DNA of 64,000 bases. It comes from FEN-1139 sp038207155 (GTDB lineage Bacteria > Myxococcota_A > Polyangia > Polyangiales > Polyangiaceae). Each line of letters begins with the position of its first letter. Within the stretch, counting starts at the first letter, position 1. Of this stretch, positions 24,562 through 32,816 are shown piece after piece. The translations under genes and the position numbers were made by a program. Where the stretch lies: NCBI GenBank assembly GCA_038207155.1, contig JBBRAB010000014.1, positions 51,065 to 115,064 of the forward strand. Direction: 5' to 3'. Below the pieces are notes generated by a model. It made no database searches. It was not told the origin of the DNA and saw only the letters and a list, made by a program, of their open reading frames with translations.

Positions 24562-27500
24562 TGCCGCGCCTCGGCTGGCGCCGTGCCGCGCGCGCCCTGA
24601 CGGTCTCAGCCGGCTTCGTCTTGCTGAGTCTGCTTGGCGTGGTGCTGCACCTCAATCTGCCGCCGTCGCATCGCCTGCTCGGTCAGCTGCTGCAAAACCT
24701 GATCAACCAAGAGATCCTGGGCGAAATTGAGCTAGCCCGCGTCACGGGCGCGAGCCTCTCTGGGCTCACGGTCGAGGGCCTCCGGCTGCGCGATCCCGGC
24801 GGACGCGAGGTCGCCTACGTGGGAAGGCTGCGCGTGAACTTCGCGATGCAGCGCCTGATGACCGCGCTGCTCCTGCACCGTGAACAAGTCGATCTGGTGG
24901 TCAAACACAGCCGCGTCGAGCAGCTCCGTCTGTGGCTCTATCCAGGCCAGGATCCGGCCTTGCCCTCGCTGCTCGACGCGGTGGCGAGTCGCAACCCCGA
25001 CAGCAAATCTGGCACCGAGCTCAAGCTCTGGTTGCCGCTCGTAGAACTTGCAGACACCTCGGTGCACTCCGAGCTCGCGAGTCTGCCAGGATTGGCCGCT
25101 GAGCTGCGCCGCGCTAACGCCTGGCTCTACGTTGGCCCTCAGGGCGCCACGCTCGATCTGAAGCGCTCAGGACTCAGTCTCGAGGGGCTGACGCGTCAGA
25201 CTGTGCTTGGCACGGCGCGCGTCTCGTTTTCGAGTCGCTCAGGCCTTAAGGGCAGCTTTGACGGTCGTCTCGGCGAGGTCCCCATCGCGCTTGAGGCGAG
25301 CCTGCGACGCGACGGGCTCGAGCTGCTGCTCACCGCTCCGGTCATGACGCCCGAGGCAATGCGCGCCCTGTGGCCCGATTGGCCCCTGAGGCGCACCGCC
25401 TCGATGCGCGGCACGGCCCGCGGACACCTTCCCAACCTCGAGCTCAACGCCGAGCTCGACGCTGCCCCCACGACCATTCGGGTGCGCGGTCCTCTCAATC
25501 TCGGCAATGAGCCGAACGCGAGTCTGAGTCTCGATGCCGAACAGCTCGATCTCGCCGATTGGTTCCACGACGCGCCAACCTCAACGCTGTCAGTTCACAG
25601 TAGCTCGCAGCTTCGTTTCACGCCTGGACTGCCCACGGGGCGGCTCTGGGGCGCCGTCGAAGCGGGAACAGTCGGCGGCTACGCCACGCCGCGACTGCCC
25701 TTCGTGGTCGCGCTCAGTCCCGCTGGGATTCACACCGAGCTGCAGCTGGACGATCCCGCCTGGCGCGGCAAATTGAGCGCCCAGACGGCGCGCGACGGGC
25801 AGACTCAGTTCACTGGGCAGCTCCGCGCACCCGAGCTCGCAAAGGTCTCGCTGGCGGGACACAAGGCGGGCGTCGCAGGCTCAGCCGAGCTAAGTTTTTC
25901 AGGCGAGCTGCGCGACCAGCAGTTCACGCTCGACACCACCGGCAATTGGCAACAACCCCGAGTACCAGGAACCGCCGAAGCCAAGGGGCTGCAGCTTTCC
26001 GGGCGACTCACGGGTGAGCTCTCGCAGCTTGCGGCGACTCGGGTCAATGGCGAAGCGCGGGTGACGGGACTCAAGGTGCAAGGGCTTCAGTCCGACCAGG
26101 CCCGCGTGCAGTTCACGGGACCCCTGCTCGCGCCGCGCGTCTCGGCTGAGGTCGAAGCGGGAAGCGGTCGCTACGCCTTGACCGCCAATGCTCAACTGAC
26201 GCCGTCACCACGACTCCAGGCGGTTCGCGTCAAGCTCACTCGCGATGGTCAAGAGTTGGTGGTGACGGCGAAAGACGTTCAGCTCGGTTCTGAGTTGACG
26301 GTGCAGAACCTGGCCCTCACCGGCGCTGCCGGACAACTGGGTGGAGATTTTTCCCTCGGACCGGACTCACTTCACCTGCGTTTTGACGGACAAACCATCG
26401 ATCTTGGCACGCTCAGCAAGGTACTCGCGCTGCCTGCGGGGCTCTCTGGCAAGCTCGCGCTCGATGGCGAGCTTCAGGCTTCGCCAACCCGCCGGCAGGG
26501 CAAGCTTACCGCGACCTTGACGGGCGCCAAGCTCGGGACGCTTGACGGATTTTCCGGGCAGGTTACAGCTGAATTCAACGGCGACCAAATCGCGGTGAGC
26601 TCGCGCGACGGGGAGCTCGCTGGCCTCGGACGCGTCTCGCTCACGGTGGCCGCCCGGGTGCCGCACGGACTGCCGCCGCTCGCCGCGCTCAGGGCTGCGC
26701 GCGGCACGGCTCAGCTCGAGCTCAACGACATCCCTCTGCGCCTCGTGAGTGAGAAGCTCGGGCTCGTGCAGCCGCGACCGGAGCTCTCCGGACTCGTTCA
26801 TTTCAAGCTCACGCTCGAGCAGGCCGAGTCCGCGCGTCGCTCCACCCTCACCCTGCTCGCGCTCACTCAAGGCCTGACCGTCACCGTTCACAGTCCGACC
26901 GGACCGCAGGTGCTGCGCGGTCAGGAGGTCATCGCGCGCGCCTCGGTAGACGGCGAAAGTGGTGCGCTGACCTCCACGGTGACGATGCACCGCGATGGGG
27001 AACCCGTCCTTCAGGCCTCGGCCGATCTTCGACTCGACCCGGCCCAGCTCGCGTCCGCACCGCTCGAGACCCTGCGCAACCTGGCCGACCGCCCCTTGGT
27101 CGCCAGCATGCTGCTGCCCGATCAGGAGTTCTCCAGTTGGCTTGCCCCGCTCGGGTTGACGAGCGTGCGCGGCAAGGGCCGCGCCTTCATTCAAGTCGTT
27201 GGAACGCCGCGCCATCCAAGCGCGATGTCGCAGTGGCATCTCGAGCAGCTCACGTTTCCCGGCTGCCCGGTGCCGCTCGATGGCGATCTCACCCTCGGCT
27301 ATGACGCGAGCAAGCAAAGCGCGACTTTCCAGGGGGCGGTCGGGGTCGGCGCTGCGCGCTATCTCACGCTTCCCGAGCAAACGGTACAGTTTGAGCGGCG
27401 CGGCGGGGCCCTCGATTGGAATGGACGACTCGACGCGCTGTTCACCGCGCTGCCACTGGAGCTCGTGCCAGGACTCCAACAGCGACAGGTCACCGGCACG

Positions 27501-29063
27501 CTGCAGGGCAGCGTGACGCTTGAGCGCCATAACGGTCTCTCCGAGACGCGCGCGGCACTGTCCGGAGCTGGGCTTCATGTGGGACCGCTCGCGTTCGGCA
27601 CCACGCTGCTCAGCTGGGACCAACGCGGCGACGAGCTGCTCGCGCAGCTGCATCTGTTCGGAGGTGGCCAGTCCGTTCTCGACGTCGATGCCAAGCTGCC
27701 GTTCGCGCAAGCCGCGCCCCTGCCGGCCCTCGACCCCAAGCGCGCCATCACTCTCAAGGCGCGCGCCGTCGACTTCGGGGTCGGTGTTTTCCGTCCCCTG
27801 TTCCCGGACAACCTTGGACTGCTAGAGGGCTCGGTTTCCGGGGAAATGTCGGGCAATTTGCAACCCACGCAGGGCTCGTACGCGACCACGCTCGACGGGG
27901 AGCTGCGCCTGAGCGAGGGGCGCATCACGATGCCCGACTTGAGCCTGGAGCTCACTCATCTCGAAGCGCGGGCCACGGCGCGCTCCGATGGCTCGCGCAC
28001 GCGACTCGAGCTACCCAGTATCGCGGCCGCGCTCGGCAGCGCGGAGCCCAATCTGCGGGGCAGCGCTGAGCTGATACTCGACGATCTGTCCTTAAGTGAG
28101 CTTCACGCAAGCATCGATCAAGCCACCGAGGTGCCGCTCACGGTCAACGGCGTACCGCTGGCGACCCTGACGGGCTCGGCCGCCGTGACCATCATCCCGC
28201 ACCCCAATCAGCTGGCGGTCTCGATTCGGGTGCGTGAGCTCGAAGCGCGCCTTCCCAAGTCGACCGCCAAAGAGACGGTCGAGCTCGAGGAAAACCCGGA
28301 TCTCGTGCTGCGTCAGCCCTTGTCAGCGGCCGCCCATCGCCGGGCGATTGAGGCCGCCACCGAGCTCGTGATCGAGCTCGATCTGGGAACGCGGTCCAAA
28401 GTCACCAAGCCCGGACTTGAGATTCCGATCAGCGGCGTTCCGCGCCTGACCCTCGGGCGCCGTGCCTCCCCGAGCGGCAGTATCATGCTCAAACCGGGCG
28501 GTCGCCTGCAGCTGCTAGGAAAGCTATTTGAGGTGGAGCGCGGTGAGCTGCGCCTCGATCCTGAGCACCCCACCAATCCCTATCTTGACGTCACCGCACA
28601 ATGGCGCGGTCCCACCCATGTCGTCACCCTGTGGTTGACGGGCACGCGCGAGCAGGCAACCTTGCGCTTGACGTCGGATCCCCCACTCGCGAGCGAGGCT
28701 CAGATCCAGGCGCTGCTACTCGGCGGCGGTCCCGGGAATGACAAGGCCAGCGCAGGTGTCGGACTCGGGGCGGCCCTGTTCGCTGAGGTGCTCGCGGACA
28801 CGCCGCTGTCGCGTGTTGAGCTGCGCACCTCCAAGGGCGACCGCACGGCAAACTACACGGCCGCGGTGCCCCTGCGCGACAATCTCTGGTTCGAGGCCAC
28901 CTACATGAACCCGAGCACGAGCTCAGCGCGACCAGGCTCGGTCGCCAACGAGCCCGGCTTTAGCGGCACGGTGGACTGGCGCTTCCGACAAAACTGGAGC
29001 CTTCGCACCGAGATAGGCAACGTTGGCGCGGGGCTCGATCTGCTCTGGCTCAAGCGCTATTAG
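24561..29063 (+). CDS. tamB: TamB-like translocation/assembly module protein
   Basis: The 1500-residue protein has an N-terminal signal anchor (ARALTVSAGFVLLSLLGVVLHL). A very long stretch of beta-rich AsmA/TamB-like repeats follows (for example GASLSGLTVEGLRLRDPGGREVAYVGRLRVNF). It ends in a TamB C-terminal domain: KPGGRLQLLGKLFEVERGEL, NPYLDVTAQW, REQATLRLTSDPPLASEAQI and a glycine-rich ALLLGGGPG. Such proteins form a hydrophobic groove across the periplasm and work with TamA. The start ATG 24561 overlaps the tamA stop by one base. The stop overlaps the stop of the convergent methyltransferase gene (TTAG). Confidence 0.93.
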   Translation: MPRLGWRRAARALTVSAGFVLLSLLGVVLHLNLPPSHRLLGQLLQNLINQEILGEIELARVTGASLSGLTVEGLRLRDPGGREVAYVGRLRVNFAMQRLMTALLLHREQVDLVVKHSRVEQLRLWLYPGQDPALPSLLDAVASRNPDSKSGTELKLWLPLVELADTSVHSELASLPGLAAELRRANAWLYVGPQGATLDLKRSGLSLEGLTRQTVLGTARVSFSSRSGLKGSFDGRLGEVPIALEASLRRDGLELLLTAPVMTPEAMRALWPDWPLRRTASMRGTARGHLPNLELNAELDAAPTTIRVRGPLNLGNEPNASLSLDAEQLDLADWFHDAPTSTLSVHSSSQLRFTPGLPTGRLWGAVEAGTVGGYATPRLPFVVALSPAGIHTELQLDDPAWRGKLSAQTARDGQTQFTGQLRAPELAKVSLAGHKAGVAGSAELSFSGELRDQQFTLDTTGNWQQPRVPGTAEAKGLQLSGRLTGELSQLAATRVNGEARVTGLKVQGLQSDQARVQFTGPLLAPRVSAEVEAGSGRYALTANAQLTPSPRLQAVRVKLTRDGQELVVTAKDVQLGSELTVQNLALTGAAGQLGGDFSLGPDSLHLRFDGQTIDLGTLSKVLALPAGLSGKLALDGELQASPTRRQGKLTATLTGAKLGTLDGFSGQVTAEFNGDQIAVSSRDGELAGLGRVSLTVAARVPHGLPPLAALRAARGTAQLELNDIPLRLVSEKLGLVQPRPELSGLVHFKLTLEQAESARRSTLTLLALTQGLTVTVHSPTGPQVLRGQEVIARASVDGESGALTSTVTMHRDGEPVLQASADLRLDPAQLASAPLETLRNLADRPLVASMLLPDQEFSSWLAPLGLTSVRGKGRAFIQVVGTPRHPSAMSQWHLEQLTFPGCPVPLDGDLTLGYDASKQSATFQGAVGVGAARYLTLPEQTVQFERRGGALDWNGRLDALFTALPLELVPGLQQRQVTGTLQGSVTLERHNGLSETRAALSGAGLHVGPLAFGTTLLSWDQRGDELLAQLHLFGGGQSVLDVDAKLPFAQAAPLPALDPKRAITLKARAVDFGVGVFRPLFPDNLGLLEGSVSGEMSGNLQPTQGSYATTLDGELRLSEGRITMPDLSLELTHLEARATARSDGSRTRLELPSIAAALGSAEPNLRGSAELILDDLSLSELHASIDQATEVPLTVNGVPLATLTGSAAVTIIPHPNQLAVSIRVRELEARLPKSTAKETVELEENPDLVLRQPLSAAAHRRAIEAATELVIELDLGTRSKVTKPGLEIPISGVPRLTLGRRASPSGSIMLKPGGRLQLLGKLFEVERGELRLDPEHPTNPYLDVTAQWRGPTHVVTLWLTGTREQATLRLTSDPPLASEAQIQALLLGGGPGNDKASAGVGLGAALFAEVLADTPLSRVELRTSKGDRTANYTAAVPLRDNLWFEATYMNPSTSSARPGSVANEPGFSGTVDWRFRQNWSLRTEIGNVGAGLDLLWLKRY

Positions 29064-29908
29064 CGCTCGACGCGACGGGCGCTGGCGCAGCCCACATTCA
29101 CCGTCAACTCGAAACTGCCCTCCGACCAGTACTTGTCGACGGCCTCACGCAGATAGTCGAGCGGACGACGGAGATCGCCCATCCCGAGGCACGCGCGCAG
29201 CTCGGGCACGATCAGCAGCCGACAGATCGGATCTTCGAGCAGCGCGCGCCCGCTGTCAAAGCTGAGCGTCGTCTGACGGATCTCGACGTCCACATCCTCG
29301 AGCCCCACGTTCTCGAGCTCTTCTTCCAGCGTCTCAATCGTGGGGCGTCGCGCCATCACGTCCTCGACGAGCTTGCCGAAATCCCCGTCATCATGCTTGA
29401 GCGCGTACTCGCGGAACAGATCGCCAATCTCTTGAAACGAGCCGCGAAGTGGCAGCGCGATCAGCGCCTGACCACCGCCATACAGCAGCCGCGCCATCTC
29501 GGCGAACAGGTCCTGACGCTCACCAACGGCCAGCGTCGGATGCAGACTGAACGTGTGCGAATAGCCTTCGTCTTCGAGTAACGAGGGCAGCTCATCTGCC
29601 TCGAGGTACTCAAATTCGATCGAAGGCACGCTGGCGCACTTCGCTTTGCCAACCTCGAGTGCCGCCGACGAAGCGTCCACCCCGACGAACAACGAGGCGC
29701 CCACCGCCTGCGCGATGTCCGTATCGGGAAAGCCCGTTCGACAACCCAAACTGACGATCCGTGCGCCATCGGTCGGTAGGATCATCCCTGCCACCAGTTC
29801 ACCGAACAGGCGAAGGTAGCGCGGCACCACGAACGTCTCGAACACCGCTGCGTCCGCTGCGGTCAGGGGCTCAGAAGGAAACACGCCCCAGCCTAACCAA
29901 TGGCCCAT
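29060..29908 (-). CDS. Class I SAM-dependent methyltransferase, unknown substrate
   Basis: The 282-residue protein has a Rossmann methyltransferase core. RIVSLGCRTGFPDTDIA is motif I (a G-C-R-T-G variant of GxGxG), and LFVGVDASSAAL supplies the acidic residue. EADELPSLLEDEGYSHTFSLHPTLAVG and LYGGGQALIALPLRG are later strands. The C-terminal part (about 190-282) is Glu-rich and not recognised. The ATG at 29908 is chosen because the longer frame upstream lacks conserved features. The gene stop overlaps the tamB stop on the opposite strand. Confidence 0.75.
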   Translation of the reverse strand: MGHWLGWGVFPSEPLTAADAAVFETFVVPRYLRLFGELVAGMILPTDGARIVSLGCRTGFPDTDIAQAVGASLFVGVDASSAALEVGKAKCASVPSIEFEYLEADELPSLLEDEGYSHTFSLHPTLAVGERQDLFAEMARLLYGGGQALIALPLRGSFQEIGDLFREYALKHDDGDFGKLVEDVMARRPTIETLEEELENVGLEDVDVEIRQTTLSFDSGRALLEDPICRLLIVPELRACLGMGDLRRPLDYLREAVDKYWSEGSFELTVNVGCASARRVER

Positions 29909-30063
29909 CGGCCGGCAATGGCTAGATGCCCCGCCGCATTGCCCAAGCCGGTACGGCTTGCAAGACCGAGCGGCGAAAGCCGGTGCGGCAACCGCCGTCA
30001 CGCCCGCTGCCAGTTCTGGTTGGTCCGGCGTGATGACGGCCTTGTTCGCGCTGCCCTTTCCCT

Positions 30064-30918
30064 GTGCATTCCCCCGAATTCCGCATCAAGCTTGGGGGTC
30101 ACTTGTCTCCGCTGCTCCGCCTTGCCCTGGGATTGACCGCGCTGAGCGCGCTCGGTATCCATCAAGTGGTTGCAACGCCGGCGCGGTTACTCGACCCGGG
30201 TCGTGCCACGCTGGGACCTGCCCTCTGCCCCTCCGGAACGCTGCCCGACGGCGAGGTGTGTCTGCCGCTACTCGGGGTGGATTCGGACGAGGGCTCGGCG
30301 CTCGTCGCTGAGCGCAATGCCCATCGCACGCGCGCCGGGGACTGGACGAGCTACGAGCAGATCCCGCGGCGCCCCGAGCGTCCAAAGGACTATCGCGCTT
30401 ATCGCTACCCCGTCGCGGTACCACCCGAGCAAAATCTCGTGATGAGCGGTTACGATCTGGACCGCGCCGACACCGAGCAACGGCGAGGCTCCGCGCTCAA
30501 GGCCGTGGGACACGGCGGCATCGATCTGGCCGGCAAACGCGGCGCTGAGATCCACCAGGTATTTCTCGAGCACCAGGAGGGCGACGCCGAGGTGCTGTTG
30601 GTGGGAGAGCTATTTGGTCATTCGGTCGTCACGCGGCATCGGGTCCGGGAAGCCGGCACGCTGCGCGAGTACCTGCTGATCCACGGCCACCTGGACGCCC
30701 CGGCCGCAGGGCTCCGCGCTGGTGACCAGCTCCCGGAGGGGTCATTGCTCGGCTTCATGGGGGACTCCGACAGCCCCGGAGTGGTGCACCTGCACCTTGA
30801 GGTGCGCCAGATCCGCGAGGGCATAGAGCCGCGTTCCCTGGCCCCAGGTGAGCTGGTGCGCAACGCGCGGACGATCGTCTGTGATCCGCGCAACGTGTTA
30901 CCGCTATCTGCAAACTGA
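30064..30918 (+). CDS. M23 (LytM) peptidase-like secreted protein
   Basis: The 284-residue protein has a hydrophobic N-terminal segment (LSPLLRLALGLTALSALG) that is probably a signal peptide or anchor. Its second half has the M23 zinc-peptidase layout: GHGGIDL (HxxxD), HGHLDA and VHLHLEVRQ (HxH). These supply all the metal ligands, so it should be an active or adaptor peptidoglycan endopeptidase. Two Cys (LCPSG, VCLPLL) lie near the N terminus. The first codon is GTG 30064. No ATG fits a signal peptide. Confidence 0.75.
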   Translation: MHSPEFRIKLGGHLSPLLRLALGLTALSALGIHQVVATPARLLDPGRATLGPALCPSGTLPDGEVCLPLLGVDSDEGSALVAERNAHRTRAGDWTSYEQIPRRPERPKDYRAYRYPVAVPPEQNLVMSGYDLDRADTEQRRGSALKAVGHGGIDLAGKRGAEIHQVFLEHQEGDAEVLLVGELFGHSVVTRHRVREAGTLREYLLIHGHLDAPAAGLRAGDQLPEGSLLGFMGDSDSPGVVHLHLEVRQIREGIEPRSLAPGELVRNARTIVCDPRNVLPLSAN

Positions 30919-30961
30919 GACTGGACGCCGCTTGCCAGGTCGGGGAGGATCCCGCAGCCCC

Positions 30962-31867
30962 ATGACCGTATCGCGCGTTGCTCTCCCCGGTTCCTCCGTC
31001 ACCCTGTCCCGGATGGTCGCAGGCGTGTGGCGGCTTCCCGATTGGAAGCTCACGTCGCTCGAGCTGCGCGGCAATATCGAGCGCTGCTGTGAGGTCGGGG
31101 TCACGTCGTTCGACCACGCCGACATCTACGGCGGCTACAGCTGCGAAGACGCCTTCGGGGACGCGCTCACCCCCAGCCTGCGCGCGCGCATCGAGCTCAT
31201 CTCCAAGTGCGGCATCGCCCTGGTAAACCCGGCGCGCCCCGAGCATCGCCTCAAACACTACAACACCTCGCGCGCCCATATCCTGGCGTCGGTCGAGCAG
31301 TCGCTCATCAACCTGCGCACCGATCACCTCGATCTGCTGTTGCTCCATCGTCCCGATCCGCTGTTGGACGCCGACGAGGTCACCGCCGCGTTCGTGGAGC
31401 TGCGGGACGCAGGCAAGGTGCTCGCATTTGGCGTCTCGAACTACCTCCCGAGGGATCTAGAGCTACTGGCGGCGCGCCTCCCTTTTCCACTGGTCACCAA
31501 CCAAATCGAACTGCACCTCGGGCGGCTCACGCCTCTGCAGGACGGAACCCTGGCCCAGTGTCAGCAGCTCAAGATGCCGCCGATGGCTTGGTCGCCGCTC
31601 GGTGGCGGCGCCCTGTCGACGAGCGCCGCGCCGCATTGGGTGCGCGTTCGTGAGGTCGCAACGGCGATCGGGCAGCGCTACGACGGCGCAAGTGCGGAGC
31701 TGGTCGCGCTCGCCTGGCTGCTGCGTCATCCGGCGCGCGTGATGCCTGTGCTCGGCACCGGCAAAACGGAGCGAATCGCCGAGCTAGTTCAGGCGGAGTT
31801 GCTGCAGCTCGACCGGCAGGACTGGTTCGAGCTCTGGTCGGCCAGCGCGGGCCGTGACGTGCCCTAA
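30962..31867 (+). CDS. Aldo/keto reductase
   Basis: The 301-residue TIM-barrel NAD(P)H oxidoreductase is of the YdhF-like group. The catalytic tetrad is visible: Asp and Tyr in DHADIYGGY, Lys in ISKCGI and His in LLLHRPDPLLDA. FGVSNY and TNQIELHLG are the conserved strands. The ATG at 30962 is chosen because GGGAGGA lies upstream and the frame then begins MTVSRVALPG. It lies 43 bp after the M23 gene. Its stop overlaps the stop of the response regulator on the other strand (CTAA). The substrate is unknown. Confidence 0.9.
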   Translation: MTVSRVALPGSSVTLSRMVAGVWRLPDWKLTSLELRGNIERCCEVGVTSFDHADIYGGYSCEDAFGDALTPSLRARIELISKCGIALVNPARPEHRLKHYNTSRAHILASVEQSLINLRTDHLDLLLLHRPDPLLDADEVTAAFVELRDAGKVLAFGVSNYLPRDLELLAARLPFPLVTNQIELHLGRLTPLQDGTLAQCQQLKMPPMAWSPLGGGALSTSAAPHWVRVREVATAIGQRYDGASAELVALAWLLRHPARVMPVLGTGKTERIAELVQAELLQLDRQDWFELWSASAGRDVP

Positions 31868-32571
31868 GCCTGCGCGCCCGGCTCAACCACGAGTTTGTAA
31901 CCGAAGCCGTACACCGTCAGGATGTGCTCGGGTTGGTCGGGGCGAGACTCCAGCTTTTTGCGCAGCTTCACGATGAAATTGTCGATCGTCCGATTGGTGG
32001 GGTTGGCTTCAACGCCCCAGATCTTACTGAGAATGTCCTCGCGACTCACGGGGTTGCCCTGCCGTTCGAAGAGCAGCCGCAGCAACTCCGTTTCGTAAAA
32101 GCTGATCGTTTCTGGGGTTTGCCCGTCGCGTTGCAGGGTCTGTGCGGAGCAGTTGACGACGACCTCCCCAATGCGAAAGCTCGCCACCTCGGTGACGCGC
32201 TGAGAGCGTCGAAACAGCGCACGCAGCCGGGCGATCAGCTCACCGATGCTAAACGGCTTGGTGACGTAGTCATCTGCTCCGGCATCGAGTCCGCGGATCT
32301 TGTCGGACTCCTGGGAGCGCGCGGTCAGCATGAGGATCGGCACCGACTGATCGAAGCGCCGGATCTCTTCACAGATCTGGTAGCCGTTTTTGTCGGGCAG
32401 CATCAGATCGAGCAGAATGGCGTTCGGACGCTCCTGACGAGCCGCCGCGATGGCGTCACGGCCGTTGCTCGCGGTCACCACGCGAAACCCCTCGAACTCG
32501 AGGGTGTCCTTGAGGCCAAGGACGATGTGGGGCTCGTCGTCGACGACTAGGATGGTCTTTTTCGCATCCAT
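31864..32571 (-). CDS. OmpR/PhoB-family response regulator
   Basis: The 235-residue regulator has a receiver domain (residues about 6-120) with the acidic pocket VVDDEPH and the phospho-Asp in ILLDLMLPDKNG. The switch Thr is in LTARS and the Lys is in YVTKPFS. A winged-helix DNA-binding domain (about 130-232) ends ILTVYGFGYKLV, typical of Trans_reg_C. ATG 32571 sits right before the receiver. No histidine kinase gene is beside it, so its partner is encoded elsewhere. Confidence 0.92.
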   Translation of the reverse strand: MDAKKTILVVDDEPHIVLGLKDTLEFEGFRVVTASNGRDAIAAARQERPNAILLDLMLPDKNGYQICEEIRRFDQSVPILMLTARSQESDKIRGLDAGADDYVTKPFSIGELIARLRALFRRSQRVTEVASFRIGEVVVNCSAQTLQRDGQTPETISFYETELLRLLFERQGNPVSREDILSKIWGVEANPTNRTIDNFIVKLRKKLESRPDQPEHILTVYGFGYKLVVEPGAQA

Positions 32572-32737
32572 TCCCGACAGAACTGCCCTGTTCTGCGTTG
32601 AAATGCAAGGCCCTGTCTCCACGGCGCAGCGATCACGACCGCCAACGCCTGCGGAAAGGCTCAGCGACCCTGCACGCCCGGACACCAACATGCGACGTTG
32701 GAGCTCACGCCCGCCAACGCCGCCAAGGCGCAGGAAA

Positions 32738-32765
32738 GCAAAAAGGCGGCCCTCTCGGACCGCCT
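32738..32765 (-). terminator. Intrinsic terminator of the VWA lipoprotein gene
   Basis: On the minus strand a 9-bp GC-rich stem with one mismatch (AGGCGGTCC / GGGCCGCCT) around a 4-nt loop is followed directly by TTTTTGCTTT. It begins about 50 bases after the stop codon at 32817, as expected for Rho-independent termination. The plus-strand side has no T-tract. Confidence 0.75.
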
Positions 32766-32816
32766 CTTGGCGTCAACTCTGGGAGCGACGAGTCAGCGAC
32801 TCGCTAGCTCAGAGCC

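Noticed and set aside
26367..27710. 447-codon minus-strand frame inside tamB
   Set aside because: TamB is continuous through this region with family features. The antisense product has no recognisable motif.
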